Assembly (NCBI RefSeq): GCF_014337925.2
Contig: NZ_CP143425.1
Location: 19,367 to 83,366 of the forward strand
Source: Roseobacter fucihabitans
GTDB lineage: Bacteria > Pseudomonadota > Alphaproteobacteria > Rhodobacterales > Rhodobacteraceae
DNA length: 64,000 nt
Direction: 5' to 3'
Below are positions 16,726 through 25,498 of this stretch, piece by piece; within the stretch, counting starts at the first letter, position 1, and each line of letters begins with the position of its first letter. Made by a program: the position numbers and the translations under genes. The notes beneath the pieces were generated by a model that worked only from the letters and a program-made list of their open reading frames with translations, did not search any database and was not told the origin of the DNA.

Positions 16726-17073
16726 TTATCCTGCCTTGAGCGGTGTCCAGCTGCGTTGTGGTAAACGCCAATCGATCCCTTCGAGCAGCATCGCCAACTG
16801 GGCCGCGGTCAGAGCGATCTTGCCCTCTTTCGCCGACGGCCAAACAAACCGACCTTTCTCCAGGCGCTTGCTGAACAGACATGCACCTTGCCCGTCCCAC
16901 CAGATAATCTTGATCAGATCACCTCGCCGTCCACGAAAGACAAACAGATGCCCGGTAAACGGATCTTGCTTCAATGTCTGTTCAGCCTGCGCAGCCAACG
17001 TCGTGAACCCACGACGCATGTCGGTCACACCGGCAGCCAGCCAGACGCGCGTGTTCGCCGGGACAGGGATCAT
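16726..17073 (-). CDS. tnpB: IS66 accessory protein TnpB
   Basis: A 115-aa IS66 Orf2-like protein with the family signature [20 protein letters not shown], then [20 protein letters not shown] and a [11 protein letters not shown] region. It is required together with TnpA and TnpC for transposition in IS66-type elements. It overlaps tnpA by 4 bases. Confidence 0.95.
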   Translation of the reverse strand: MIPVPANTRVWLAAGVTDMRRGFTTLAAQAEQTLKQDPFTGHLFVFRGRRGDLIKIIWWDGQGACLFSKRLEKGRFVWPSAKEGKIALTAAQLAMLLEGIDWRLPQRSWTPLKAG

Positions 17074-17462
17074 GCAGAAAGACCTCGGATGAGCCGAGCC
17101 AATGCTTCGGGATCGTAGCTACCGACAATCCTCAGCTGATGACCGCCCGCGATGTCGATCTCAATCGCGCTATGGCCGGATGTGGCATTTGCCGCAAGCG
17201 CGGGAACCGGTTCTTCAGCACCTGGCCGGTCAACAATCTCCACAGGCAGAAAACATGGCGCTTCACCAACCTCGTCTTCGATGATCTCCGGATCAGGTGC
17301 AAACTTGGGATCACGTAGCCATTTGTGGATCAGGTTGGTGTTCATCGCGTACCGCCGCGCGACCTGCGCTACCGATACCCCCGGCGCACATGTTTGCGCA
17401 CAGATCGACACCTTCTCCTCATCAGACCAAAACCGCTTCTTTTGACCCTTCTTACCCGCCAT
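17070..17462 (-). CDS. tnpA: IS66 accessory protein TnpA
   Basis: A 130-aa helix-turn-helix protein (IS3/IS66 OrfA class). The start is at 17462, six to seven bases after GAGGG; an upstream ATG at 17483 also exists. [20 protein letters not shown] and [15 protein letters not shown] form the HTH region expected to bind the element ends. Confidence 0.9.
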   Translation of the reverse strand: MAGKKGQKKRFWSDEEKVSICAQTCAPGVSVAQVARRYAMNTNLIHKWLRDPKFAPDPEIIEDEVGEAPCFLPVEIVDRPGAEEPVPALAANATSGHSAIEIDIAGGHQLRIVGSYDPEALARLIRGLSA

Positions 17463-17547
17463 ATCTGCCCTCAAGATGTCCACTATCGTTAGTGGACACT
17501 ATCAACCCACTCTATGAGGCGTCAGAGCAGCGTGGCCGCACGCTTAC

Positions 17548-17639
17548 GAGCCATCCGGGTTGATGCATATTTCAATGACATCATCGCGTTTGGCATCATC
17601 AAGCCGGTCTATGGAGGATTGGAGGTAGCTAAGGGACAT
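17548..17639 (-). pseudogene. virB11: virB11, 5' part (first 31 codons)
   Basis: ATG at 17639, five bases after the virB10 stop, opens MSLSYLQSSIDRLDD and ends at CINPDGS, where the IS66 element begins and supplies a TAA stop. The 8-bp duplication GAGCCATC (17548-17555, plus strand) is the right-hand copy. The 3' part is at 14249-15154. Confidence 0.9.
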
Positions 17640-17643
17640 TGGT

Positions 17644-19041
17644 TCAGAAAATCTCCAAGTCCCGGTCCACCATGACAGTGATCCGAGCGCCTTGATCGAC
17701 ATAGATCACTGGTCCGATCGAAAGGTATTCGCCTACGACGCTGTCCGTAGCGTCGGCCAAATCATCGCCAATGTCTTCAAGGACATCTTCTGCAATCTCA
17801 TCCTCAGTTTGATTTGCCGCGACGCTTGGCGCAGCGGAAATGAGAGAGATGAGTGCAGCAGAACCGAAGCGCTCTGCAAAGCGCGTGTCCACAAAGCCCG
17901 TGGTTCCAGATCGGCCGAGTTCGTCAGCACCAAATGAACTGATTTGCACGGTCTGGTTGGTCGGTAAGATGATCCGGTCCCACGCGACCGTGATGCGGCT
18001 TTGCGCGATTTCCACGCCAGAACGATAACGGCCAATAAGCCTCGACCCGGCAGGGATCAGCAGCCGCGTGCCGTCAAAGCTGTAGACGTTTTCAGACGTG
18101 ATTGCACGCACCTGACCCGCCAACTCGCTTGAAATGGCGGTTTCAAGGGCCGCTTGGATGACGGTCCCTTGAATAACCGTATTCGCAGGGTTCGCGATGA
18201 CCTCAGATTGCGTGACGGTAGACGGCAGAGCGCCATTCAGCACGAAATCGGTTACATCACCAAAGGTGCGTTCAGCGAGTTCTGCGCCATCTCCACCGAG
18301 GCCACCCGTGGTACCGCCAAAGGCGATTGTGGGGGATTGGATACGACGCTCTTGGAACGCACGCTCTTGTTCGGCCCGTTGCTGCAATTCAGCGAGCCGC
18401 CGCGCTTCTTCCTCGCGACGCAGGCGTTCTTCTTCCCGCAAGCGCAATTCTTGTTCAGTCGGGCCAGCCGGGGCAGGGGAGGGTGCTTGGGCTTCCAGAC
18501 GCGCCAGATCAAGGTCCATGCGAAGTTCCTGAAGCTGACGATCCCGCGCCGCCAATTCGTCAGCAAATTGTTGTTGTGCAGCTTCCGAGGCCGCTTGCAG
18601 TTGAGCAAGCTGGTCTGTCAGCGCATTCATTGCCTCAGCCGCCGACGTGTCGTCTTCAACCACGGGTTCGGGTGCATTTTGGATAGCTTCTATCTGCGCT
18701 TGGAGCGCCGCGATCTGCGCCAGCAATTCGGCGCTTGGCTCTACAGGTGCAGGTTCGGCCTCGACAATGCGCGTTTCCGGCTCGGGTGGAACAAACGGTT
18801 CGATTGTTCCAAACCCATCACCTTCCGGTTGGAATTCGTCGGGCGTTGCCGTTGGTAAGACAACTTCCTCTTCCGGCTGATTGAGAAGGTAGAAAATAGC
18901 CCCGGCCAGACCGATTAGTGCCACGACAAGAAGTGCCATGAGCGGAGAGCGGCGGGTGGCCGTCACCGGGCCACCGCCATTGCCAGCTTCGAGACGTGCG
19001 AGACGTTCACTTACGTCTGCTTGATTTGGATCATCGGTCAT
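17644..19041 (-). CDS. virB10: VirB10 core-complex protein
   Basis: VirB10/TrbI spans the periplasm and links inner-membrane energy to the outer-membrane pore. The 465-aa protein has a short cytoplasmic start, one transmembrane helix (about residues 31-52, SPLMALLVVALIGLAGAIFY), a long Pro/Glu-rich and then coiled-coil periplasmic arm (about 60-240) and the conserved C-terminal beta-barrel domain with ILIPAGSRLIGRYRSGVE-like and RITVAWDRIILP phrases (read here as LLIPAGSRLIGRY). It overlaps virB9 by 4 bases. Confidence 0.92.
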   Translation of the reverse strand: MTDDPNQADVSERLARLEAGNGGGPVTATRRSPLMALLVVALIGLAGAIFYLLNQPEEEVVLPTATPDEFQPEGDGFGTIEPFVPPEPETRIVEAEPAPVEPSAELLAQIAALQAQIEAIQNAPEPVVEDDTSAAEAMNALTDQLAQLQAASEAAQQQFADELAARDRQLQELRMDLDLARLEAQAPSPAPAGPTEQELRLREEERLRREEEARRLAELQQRAEQERAFQERRIQSPTIAFGGTTGGLGGDGAELAERTFGDVTDFVLNGALPSTVTQSEVIANPANTVIQGTVIQAALETAISSELAGQVRAITSENVYSFDGTRLLIPAGSRLIGRYRSGVEIAQSRITVAWDRIILPTNQTVQISSFGADELGRSGTTGFVDTRFAERFGSAALISLISAAPSVAANQTEDEIAEDVLEDIGDDLADATDSVVGEYLSIGPVIYVDQGARITVMVDRDLEIF

Positions 19042-19736
19042 GACGTGCCCCCTGTCGTCGGAGTGTTTTCTTCGATGCAGACGATTTCATCACCGAGCCG
19101 CAGCACCCATTGAGCGTTGACGCCTGAAACCCGGATCACCCCCGGTTCGGTTTGCTGCGTGTTGACTGTCCGCTCACGCCCGTTTGAGTAACGGAATATC
19201 GCCGGGATTGGCGCGTTTCGATCAAACTGAAAGTACGTAAATGTTCCGTCATCCCAGACGCGCGTGGGTGTGATTTCCGTGCGCGAGTTGGCCCCGTAGT
19301 TGTAGTTTGGAGCTTGCGAAGCAATTGCGTTTGCAGGGCGGCGTTCGTCTTCAGGATAACGGAATTGCACCACGTAGAAGGTTGGCGAAGACACTTCCTG
19401 TACGTTGAAATAGTAACTGCGCCGATTGGTGTAGACCGTGACGTTGGTATGAACCCCACGCGCAAGAGGTTTAATCGCGAAGGCTTGCCCACCGGGCACG
19501 CCGTCCAGTTCGAAGCCTTCAGTATCACCGGCCAGAATCGAGCGGATCGTTTCGCCTTCGCCGAATTCCACAGTTGTCACGTGGGTGAGCGACACATTCA
19601 GGCGATAAACCTGTTGATCGACATAGGTGGCAATACGGACCCGGCTGTCATTCGGGCCGCGCCGAGGCGTGTTCTCTGCAAATGCCGTGGAAGCCACAAC
19701 AAACAGACATAGCAATGCAAGTCCAAATCGACGCAT
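19038..19736 (-). CDS. virB9: VirB9 core-complex protein
   Basis: VirB9/TrbG is a periplasmic and outer-membrane component that joins VirB7 and VirB10. It has a signal peptide (LALLCLFVVASTAFA, cleavage near residue 20), the N-terminal DSRVRIATYVDQQVYRL strand region typical of VirB9, and the C-terminal domain beginning PTRVWDDGTFTYFQF. The length of 232 aa is slightly short of Agrobacterium VirB9 but normal for the family. Confidence 0.92.
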   Translation of the reverse strand: MRRFGLALLCLFVVASTAFAENTPRRGPNDSRVRIATYVDQQVYRLNVSLTHVTTVEFGEGETIRSILAGDTEGFELDGVPGGQAFAIKPLARGVHTNVTVYTNRRSYYFNVQEVSSPTFYVVQFRYPEDERRPANAIASQAPNYNYGANSRTEITPTRVWDDGTFTYFQFDRNAPIPAIFRYSNGRERTVNTQQTEPGVIRVSGVNAQWVLRLGDEIVCIEENTPTTGGTS

Positions 19737-19737
19737 C

Positions 19738-20391
19738 TTAATTCTCCAATCTGTCTGAACGGATCGAGTATTCGATCACGGTGAAGCCAAAGGGGTTCGT
19801 CCAGACCTGATCAATCGTCCGCGCTTCTTCGGGCCGGAACTCGAAGAGCAACGTCGCCGTGAACAGGCCGCCTTGAACGCCTTGAATGGAGGTGAGCCGC
19901 TTGCGTAACCGGACGGTCGCGCGGTTCTCTCCGATCAGGTTCACACTCAGGATTTCAACATCCAGAGTGGAATTGCTGCCGTAGACCGTTGGGGGATATT
20001 GCGGGTTTGCGCTGTTCCATTGGGCACGCACGGAGGCCTCCGCACGTCCATCGGAACGCTGCAAAACGCTGTTGATACGCACATCGTTGTCTAGCTGGTT
20101 GTAGACCTCGCGATCTGTTACATAGCGGAAGATTTCCGCCTCAATCACCGCCTGATTGGCAGTGACAGTGCTTGCGTCAACAGAGACTTCAGGCAATGCA
20201 AATCCCGTCTCAGGATCGTAGGGCACGACCACGGGGGGCGGGTCTACATCGAGGATGGCAACTGCCACGGCACCCAGGCAACCGAGCACACCAAATGCCA
20301 GCCCGGTTAGACCGAGCTTTTGCCACAACCGTTCGCGGCGCAATGCGCCGTAAACCAGTTCTTCCTCAATGATTTCTTTCTCATCGTCCAA
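19738..20391 (-). CDS. virB8: VirB8 inner-membrane assembly factor
   Basis: A 217-aa bitopic protein: a cytoplasmic start (ALRRERLWQKLG), one transmembrane helix at about residues 30-50, then the periplasmic NTF2-like VirB8 domain with RYVTDREVYNQLDNDVR and a C-terminal RTIDQVWTNPFGFTVIEY segment that matches the conserved NPxGFxV phrase of VirB8. It nucleates the channel by binding VirB9 and VirB10. Only one base separates it from virB9. Confidence 0.9.
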   Translation of the reverse strand: MDDEKEIIEEELVYGALRRERLWQKLGLTGLAFGVLGCLGAVAVAILDVDPPPVVVPYDPETGFALPEVSVDASTVTANQAVIEAEIFRYVTDREVYNQLDNDVRINSVLQRSDGRAEASVRAQWNSANPQYPPTVYGSNSTLDVEILSVNLIGENRATVRLRKRLTSIQGVQGGLFTATLLFEFRPEEARTIDQVWTNPFGFTVIEYSIRSDRLEN

Positions 20392-20408
20392 AATCGCTAC
20401 CTCTAGTG

Positions 20409-21254
20409 TTAGTCGCCGAGGTCAGGAATGGTGAACTCCATGAAGTTCTGTTCTTCGGCGATGGTGGCTGCGTCGATGACACCGCCGGTGCCGTCACTGA
20501 CGGTCTGAACGGCTTCCAGTTGCCACATGGCAACGAGTGCAATGGCCAATTCAGCCGTCACGCGTGTGTTCAAATCGACGCTCTCTTTGAGTTCGTCCAT
20601 GTCATCAATCAGGCTGACAAGGCGGTCCACACGCTCAAGTGACTGGCCTGCATCGTCGTAGCTGTTTTGCGCAGCCGCCGAGACGAGGGCACCAGTGGTG
20701 GCTTGTGTCGCAATTCGTTCCGCGCCCGCGTTGCCGCTGGAAGCCATTTCGCTAAGCGTGTCCTCATCAAAGCCCAGGTCCGCGAGAACGCGGTCCATCT
20801 GGGTTTCAATTTCGCTCGCGCCTGATCCGCTGAGACCTGAGAAGTCGCCATTGCGGATCGCCGCGATGGTGGATTGGATATCGCCAAACTCTTGATCAAG
20901 GATCCCGTTGAGTTCGTCTTCCATTTCAGTGCCGATGATTTCAGGCAACTCGGCAAGCCGGGTCAGAGCTGCATAGGTTTCCTGAAGCTGTGCCAGTTGA
21001 TCAGTCAGGGTGGTGAGCTGTTCACGAAGCTGCACAAGCTGTTCGTTCTGCAGAAGCTCGTCTTCGATCATCTGGCGAAGTTGCTGGATGTTCTGTGCAA
21101 TGTTTTGCGTGTCCACCACAGGCACACCCTGCGCGAGGGCAGGGGATGCAATCATGGTGACGGGGGCAGCTACGCCGAGCGGCAGAAGCAATGCGACTGC
21201 GGAAGTCCGAAGGGTCTTGCGGACGAAGTTGGTGAGAAGCGTTGAAGTGCGCAT
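20409..21254 (-). CDS. virB5: VirB5-like pilus-tip/adhesin protein
   Basis: VirB5-class proteins are minor pilus components. The 281-aa protein has a long signal region ending in SPALAQ, a helical coiled middle (QNIQQLRQMIEDELLQNEQL) and a second helical bundle near the C-terminus (DLNTRVTAELAIALVAMWQL). Its mature start, QGVPVVDTQ, and its tail, QNFMEFTIPDLGD, are matched by the next gene upstream (QGVPVVDSG and QEFMNFTIEDLD), showing common ancestry. Stop and start of the two genes overlap. Confidence 0.75.
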   Translation of the reverse strand: MRTSTLLTNFVRKTLRTSAVALLLPLGVAAPVTMIASPALAQGVPVVDTQNIAQNIQQLRQMIEDELLQNEQLVQLREQLTTLTDQLAQLQETYAALTRLAELPEIIGTEMEDELNGILDQEFGDIQSTIAAIRNGDFSGLSGSGASEIETQMDRVLADLGFDEDTLSEMASSGNAGAERIATQATTGALVSAAAQNSYDDAGQSLERVDRLVSLIDDMDELKESVDLNTRVTAELAIALVAMWQLEAVQTVSDGTGGVIDAATIAEEQNFMEFTIPDLGD

Positions 21255-22414
21255 TAATCTAAGTCCTCTATGGTGAAGTTCATGAATTCTTGTTCTTGCA
21301 TCCGGGCAGCAGCCAGTCGCAGTTGCTCAGCACTAAGGGGTTGGGTCCGCGCGGCTTGCAGTCTTGTCATTGCTGCAATGAGGCGGACGAGTTCAGCCCG
21401 GGCATAGGTGTTCAATGCCATGGACTCTTGCACATCGGTGGTGGAGCCGATGCGTGTTACGATATCCCGCACGCGAAGTGCCGCTTGGCGGATCGCGGTC
21501 GGGGAATTGCTGCCATAGAACGCAGCCCCTGAACCCATCATCGAGAGGTTCGAGTTTGCCAGTAGGGCAGGGTCGATAGTGCCAAGTGCTTCAATCCCGC
21601 CGATCCGCGCCAGATACTCGTTGTATTTCTGCGGAATGACCGTGACGTAATGCTGCGTCTCCTGGAAAGGCGGCACGCCGCCGTACTCGATCACGCGTCC
21701 TGGTCCCGCGTTGTATGCCGCAAGCGCGAAGATGATGTTTCCATCAAAGCGATTGAGCTGTTGCGCGAGATAACGTGCGCCACCTTCAACCTGCAGGTAA
21801 GGGATTGTGCGATACTCAGGAAAGATGCCCAAATCGCCCGCCGTCCCCGGCATAATCTGCGTGAGACCGTAAGCCCCGACAGGGCTTTCGGCGCGGATGA
21901 CAAACCGACTTTCCTGCCAGATGAGGGCTTGGATCAGGGCGCGCCACTGCACGACCGAAAGACCCGCCGCTGAGACGCCAGGATGACCATGGGTTTCCTG
22001 CGCTACCCGGATGATGAGCTGTTCAATGTTTTCGGCTGCGTCGCCGAACATCTGGTCGCCAGCAGGGTTAGGGTCGAGGTCAGCGGTCCCGTAGACCGCC
22101 TCTACAGACCTGTCAGCATTCCCGCTGCCACCTTCAAGGTCAGAGACCATGCCCGATATCGCAACGCCGCCAGCTTCAAAGCTGGTCTGCGCGTCAAGAA
22201 TTGCATCGAGAACAGCAAGCTGTTCCCGCTCAATTTCCGTTATCGCCTCTTCGACCGCGAGCGTGTCACCTTGGACCGCAAGGTCTGCCTCCCGGTCCGC
22301 CGTTTCAATCAGGTCACGCGCCGTTAGCCCGGAGTCCACAACCGGCACGCCCTGGGCGAGCGCGCCGGTGGATACCCCGATCAATAATACCGCTGCGAAG
22401 GTGAGCCTATTCAT
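21254..22414 (-). CDS. Lytic transglycosylase embedded in a VirB5-like frame
   Basis: Read from the ATG at 22414 (386 aa, signal peptide ending GALAQ). Residues about 150-290 are a soluble lytic transglycosylase domain: WQESRFVIRAESPVGAYGL with the catalytic Glu, then QIMPGTAGDLGI and LAAYNAGPGRV. The flanking parts resemble the neighbouring VirB5-like protein: the mature start QGVPVVD, a helical segment, and a C-terminal DVQESMALNTYARAELVRL helix plus a FMNFTIEDLD tail. It would open the cell wall at the pilus site. A separate VirB1-type enzyme is also present upstream, so the operon has two transglycosylases. Confidence 0.8.
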   Translation of the reverse strand: MNRLTFAAVLLIGVSTGALAQGVPVVDSGLTARDLIETADREADLAVQGDTLAVEEAITEIEREQLAVLDAILDAQTSFEAGGVAISGMVSDLEGGSGNADRSVEAVYGTADLDPNPAGDQMFGDAAENIEQLIIRVAQETHGHPGVSAAGLSVVQWRALIQALIWQESRFVIRAESPVGAYGLTQIMPGTAGDLGIFPEYRTIPYLQVEGGARYLAQQLNRFDGNIIFALAAYNAGPGRVIEYGGVPPFQETQHYVTVIPQKYNEYLARIGGIEALGTIDPALLANSNLSMMGSGAAFYGSNSPTAIRQAALRVRDIVTRIGSTTDVQESMALNTYARAELVRLIAAMTRLQAARTQPLSAEQLRLAAARMQEQEFMNFTIEDLD

Positions 22415-22574
22415 TGGCAATATATTCCAAATCAGGGGCGTCCAGTGCCTCAAAATTGCAGTCCATTGGTGCAGGACCGCGTGACACGAAGCTGAAGCAG
22501 TTGGCTTGTGGCTCTTGATAGTTCGAGCAACCTGCGATCAGACACAGCGCCAGGAAACAGGTAAGTTTGCGCAT
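22407..22574 (-). CDS. virB7: VirB7-type lipoprotein
   Basis: A 55-aa lipoprotein: MRKLTCFLALCLIAGCSNYQ, with lipobox LIAGC and modification at Cys16. VirB7 lipoproteins stabilise VirB9 in the outer membrane. Its ATG overlaps the end of virB4, and its end overlaps the next start by eight bases. The position between virB4 and the virB5-like genes differs from Agrobacterium, where virB7 precedes virB8. The assignment rests on size, lipobox and context. Confidence 0.7.
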   Translation of the reverse strand: MRKLTCFLALCLIAGCSNYQEPQANCFSFVSRGPAPMDCNFEALDAPDLEYIANE

Positions 22575-24949
22575 TATTTGAGCCTCCAAAAGTCTGGCCG
22601 ATCCCGGTAATCGGAGCCGACGAGTTTTTCACCTGCTTCCATCCCACCGAGGATGGTCAGGTTGTCGCCAAGAGCGCCAAGGTCTGCGTCCACCACGACT
22701 GAGCCTTGGTCATCTCGAATGAGAGCCAAGCGTGAATTCGTTCCGGTGCTGAGAAGCGTATCCAGCTCTTTCTGGTAGAGATTGAGCATCTGATAGTCCG
22801 ATGCATTGGCCCGAATGTTCGGAAGAAGAACCTGCGTCGGTACCGCCTCAACGATGGTCTTGCCGGTGCGGGTCCTTTCAAGCTGGCTGGCATATTGCGT
22901 CATCATCACGGCCACAGTGTTTTGCTTCCGCGCTGTCACCAGCCATTGCGAAAGCCGCTCTGCGAAATACTCGTTGTCGAGCGCCTTCCATGCCTCATCA
23001 ATGATGATGATTGTGGGGCGGCGATCTTCGATCTTCCGTTCGATACGGCGGAACAAATAGCTGAGAACGGCCATCCGTTCCTTTTCGCTTTCACTGTCGA
23101 GGATTCCGGTCAGATCGAAGCCCACCAAACTGCCATCCAGCGAGAAGGTATCTTCGAGGCTATGGCCGAAAATCCAGCCGAAGCGGCCTTTTTCCGCCCA
23201 TTCGAGAACCCGCTGGTTCAGATCGCCGTCATCGTCCATCGACATGAAAAGGGACGCGAAGTTCTGCCAATCGCGCAAGCCTGGGTCTGTTGCCTGCGCA
23301 TTCTGACGAACGCATTCCATGATACGATTGGTCTGGGCAGGCGTCAGCGGCTTGTCTTCGCGGTAGAGCAGGGAGCCGAACCAGTCTGCCAGCCACGCGA
23401 CGCCGCGTTTGTCCACTTCGGTCCAAAGCGGATTGAGACCTGTCGGCATACCCCCTTGGATCGTGGTGTAGCGGCCCTCATTGGCCCGCACGGCCATTTC
23501 CATGCCCTGCCGGTAGTCAAAGACAAACACACGCGCATCAGCACGGACAGCCTGTGTCATGAGGAACGCAGAGATGACCGACTTACCCGAGCCGGGACGA
23601 CCCATGATCAAGGTGTGACCGCTGGTGGGCTCTTTCTCTGGCGAACCGGCCTCGTGGTAGGAGAAGCGATAGGCGCTCTTTTCTGGCGTCGGGAAGATCG
23701 AGATAACCTTGCCCCAAGGCACTTCGCGACCTGCCTTGCCGAGCTGTGTCCGGTGGAACGCAGCAAAGTCGGCAAAGTTGCGGTTCGTCACGGTGCTGGC
23801 GCGCAGCCGTTTGGGTTGGTTGCCAGGGTGCTGACTGAAATAATGCGTATTCGCGCCAAAGCGATCACTCACCATTGTGACGCCTTCGGATGCGGCCGCA
23901 TTCACGATTTCCGCGCCGAGTGTTTCCAGTTCCTCACGGGTTTCAGCGAAGACCGTCACCACCATATGATGATCGCCCATGCTGGCGCGTTTCGCTTCCA
24001 GATCATCAGCGAGAAAGAGAAGGCTCTCGCGTAGAGACACTGCGGCGTCATCGGCCGCTTGCATTTGCTTCACCTGCCGTTTGATCCGCGAAATAGTCAT
24101 GTTGGTGTTCACCGGCGTGAACGAGTGCGTGACGATCATATCGACCGGCAGATTGAGCTGGTCGAACATGATGCAGTTGGTCTGCTCAGAATAGTCCTTG
24201 ATGCTGTAGCTTTTGCCAAAGCGTCGGCCCGCAACACCTTCGCTTAACTCAAAATGATCACCGAAGAATGTGGCCCGTGTGTTGGAGGCAGAAGACGCCA
24301 AAAAGCCGAATTTCGACGTGTGATGGAGCGGGAGTTCCTGACCTGTATTCAAGGCACCGAGGAACCCAACCAATTCGCCTTTCTCAGCCGACAACACAGA
24401 GGGTTTAAGGTGTGCTAAGCCAGACATGTAAATGCCAACCGCTTCATTGAGACGACGCATCCGCTTGGCGGTTTCTTCCCGCAAGCGTTCTGGCGATGGC
24501 CGCCGCATGAACTTCAAGAAGCTCTTAGACGGCGGGCGATGGATGATCGTCAGCGTCAGTGTCTTGTCGCGCAATCCTCCATTTGACAATTTGCCGCGCC
24601 ATTGTTTGTCGACTATCGCGGCGAATGTATCGCCTTCGATGGGCTCAACATCGACACTGATCCCTTTTGAGACCTTGTGGACGTAGTAGCTGAATTCTTC
24701 GCCAAGCTGGGCAACGATCCGGGCGAAGCTCGCTCGAATGCCATCGAGATAGTCGTCATCGGTCGTGTAGCTGTTGATTCCGGTGATGCGGATGCACTGG
24801 AACAACTCGTTAACCCGTGTGCGCACGGTCCGATTATCAACGAGGCTCACATAGGGAAGCATGTGCGCCAGTTGCTTTTCGTGCTGAAACCACTTGGGCA
24901 TCAGCGTGCGCTCATCCAAACCATCACGGGGCATAGCTATCTCCGCCAT
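22574..24949 (-). CDS. virB4: VirB4 transfer ATPase
   Basis: The largest ATPase of the T4SS, needed for pilin extraction and channel function. The 791-aa protein has the VirB4 N-terminal domain (about 1-400) and the ATPase domain with Walker A MGRPGSGKSVISAF (about residue 451-464) and Walker B TIIIIDEAWKAL (about 640), then the conserved TVAVMMTQYASQLERT. It overlaps virB3 by 26 bases and abuts virB7. Confidence 0.93.
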   Translation of the reverse strand: MAEIAMPRDGLDERTLMPKWFQHEKQLAHMLPYVSLVDNRTVRTRVNELFQCIRITGINSYTTDDDYLDGIRASFARIVAQLGEEFSYYVHKVSKGISVDVEPIEGDTFAAIVDKQWRGKLSNGGLRDKTLTLTIIHRPPSKSFLKFMRRPSPERLREETAKRMRRLNEAVGIYMSGLAHLKPSVLSAEKGELVGFLGALNTGQELPLHHTSKFGFLASSASNTRATFFGDHFELSEGVAGRRFGKSYSIKDYSEQTNCIMFDQLNLPVDMIVTHSFTPVNTNMTISRIKRQVKQMQAADDAAVSLRESLLFLADDLEAKRASMGDHHMVVTVFAETREELETLGAEIVNAAASEGVTMVSDRFGANTHYFSQHPGNQPKRLRASTVTNRNFADFAAFHRTQLGKAGREVPWGKVISIFPTPEKSAYRFSYHEAGSPEKEPTSGHTLIMGRPGSGKSVISAFLMTQAVRADARVFVFDYRQGMEMAVRANEGRYTTIQGGMPTGLNPLWTEVDKRGVAWLADWFGSLLYREDKPLTPAQTNRIMECVRQNAQATDPGLRDWQNFASLFMSMDDDGDLNQRVLEWAEKGRFGWIFGHSLEDTFSLDGSLVGFDLTGILDSESEKERMAVLSYLFRRIERKIEDRRPTIIIIDEAWKALDNEYFAERLSQWLVTARKQNTVAVMMTQYASQLERTRTGKTIVEAVPTQVLLPNIRANASDYQMLNLYQKELDTLLSTGTNSRLALIRDDQGSVVVDADLGALGDNLTILGGMEAGEKLVGSDYRDRPDFWRLK

Positions 24950-25202
24950 GGATTTTCCTGTTTCTGGTAGGGGGCGTTTCCTGAAGGCTGGTCATCGCAA
25001 CGTCGATGAACCGAGGGTCCCAATCCGCCGCCTTCCAAAGCACCGGATACAGAATTGCCGCTATGCCAAGCACCAGGAAGCTCTGTATCCACACAAACAG
25101 CAGCACGGAGCCGAACAGCCAGACAACGGCATACATGATCGGCAAACCAAACAGCTTTGGAGGGCGGACGAGGCCTAGGAACAAAGGTGATCTTTCAGCC
25201 AC
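24924..25202 (-). CDS. virB3: VirB3 inner-membrane protein
   Basis: I use the GTG at 25202 (VAERSPLFLGLVRPPKLFG), which has AAGGGGG upstream; the frame to 25280 overlaps virB2. The 92-aa protein has the VirB3 signature of a short N-terminal LxRPP-type segment, two hydrophobic helices (about residues 19-60) and a DPRFIDVAMTSLQ end. VirB3 works closely with VirB4, encoded next. Confidence 0.85.
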   Translation of the reverse strand: MAERSPLFLGLVRPPKLFGLPIMYAVVWLFGSVLLFVWIQSFLVLGIAAILYPVLWKAADWDPRFIDVAMTSLQETPPTRNRKIHGGDSYAP

Positions 25203-25213
25203 GCTACACCCCC

Positions 25214-25498
25214 TTAAGCAAATACTGCTGCAACGATCGTCGGCGCTGCGGCGACACCCGCAATACCAACCAGAACCCATAGGGCTTGGCGCAGGTCGAT
25301 GATGTTGAAGAACCAGCTCAGAAAGACGCCGATGACGGCCAGCGTGGCAATCACGACACCAAGCGGGCCGGTCAGGGCATCAACGATGCCCTGCAAGAGG
25401 TTTTGGATAGGCGACAGGTCGATAGATTGCGCCATAGCCGGTTCGGCCATGACGACGAAGACCGTCAAGACGGTCATCAGTAGTGGTAGCGGCCTCAT
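25214..25498 (-). CDS. virB2: VirB2/TrbC major pilin
   Basis: A 94-aa prepilin with a signal peptide (cleavage after PAMA, about residue 23) and two hydrophobic helices (about 48-68 and 73-93) joined by a short polar FNIIDLRQ loop, as in VirB2. It sits between virB1 and virB3, the classical order. Confidence 0.88.
   Translation of the reverse strand: MRPLPLLMTVLTVFVVMAEPAMAQSIDLSPIQNLLQGIVDALTGPLGVVIATLAVIGVFLSWFFNIIDLRQALWVLVGIAGVAAAPTIVAAVFA

Larger units (their letters stand above)
15155..17547 (-). mobile_element. IS66-family insertion sequence inside virB11
   Basis: A complete 2393-bp element. Both ends begin GTAAGCGT when read inward (left GTAAGCGTCCGG, right GTAAGCGTGCGG on the other strand), and it is flanked by a perfect 8-bp duplication GAGCCATC. 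It carries the three-gene set tnpA, tnpB and tnpC typical of IS66. The intact ends, identical flanks and complete genes suggest a recent insertion. Confidence 0.95.

Noticed and set aside
18154..18858. 234-aa plus-strand ORF inside virB10
   Set aside because: Low-complexity antisense of the VirB10 coiled-coil arm.
22895..24034. 379-aa plus-strand ORF
   Set aside because: It is the antisense shadow of virB4, which has clear ATPase motifs on the minus strand.
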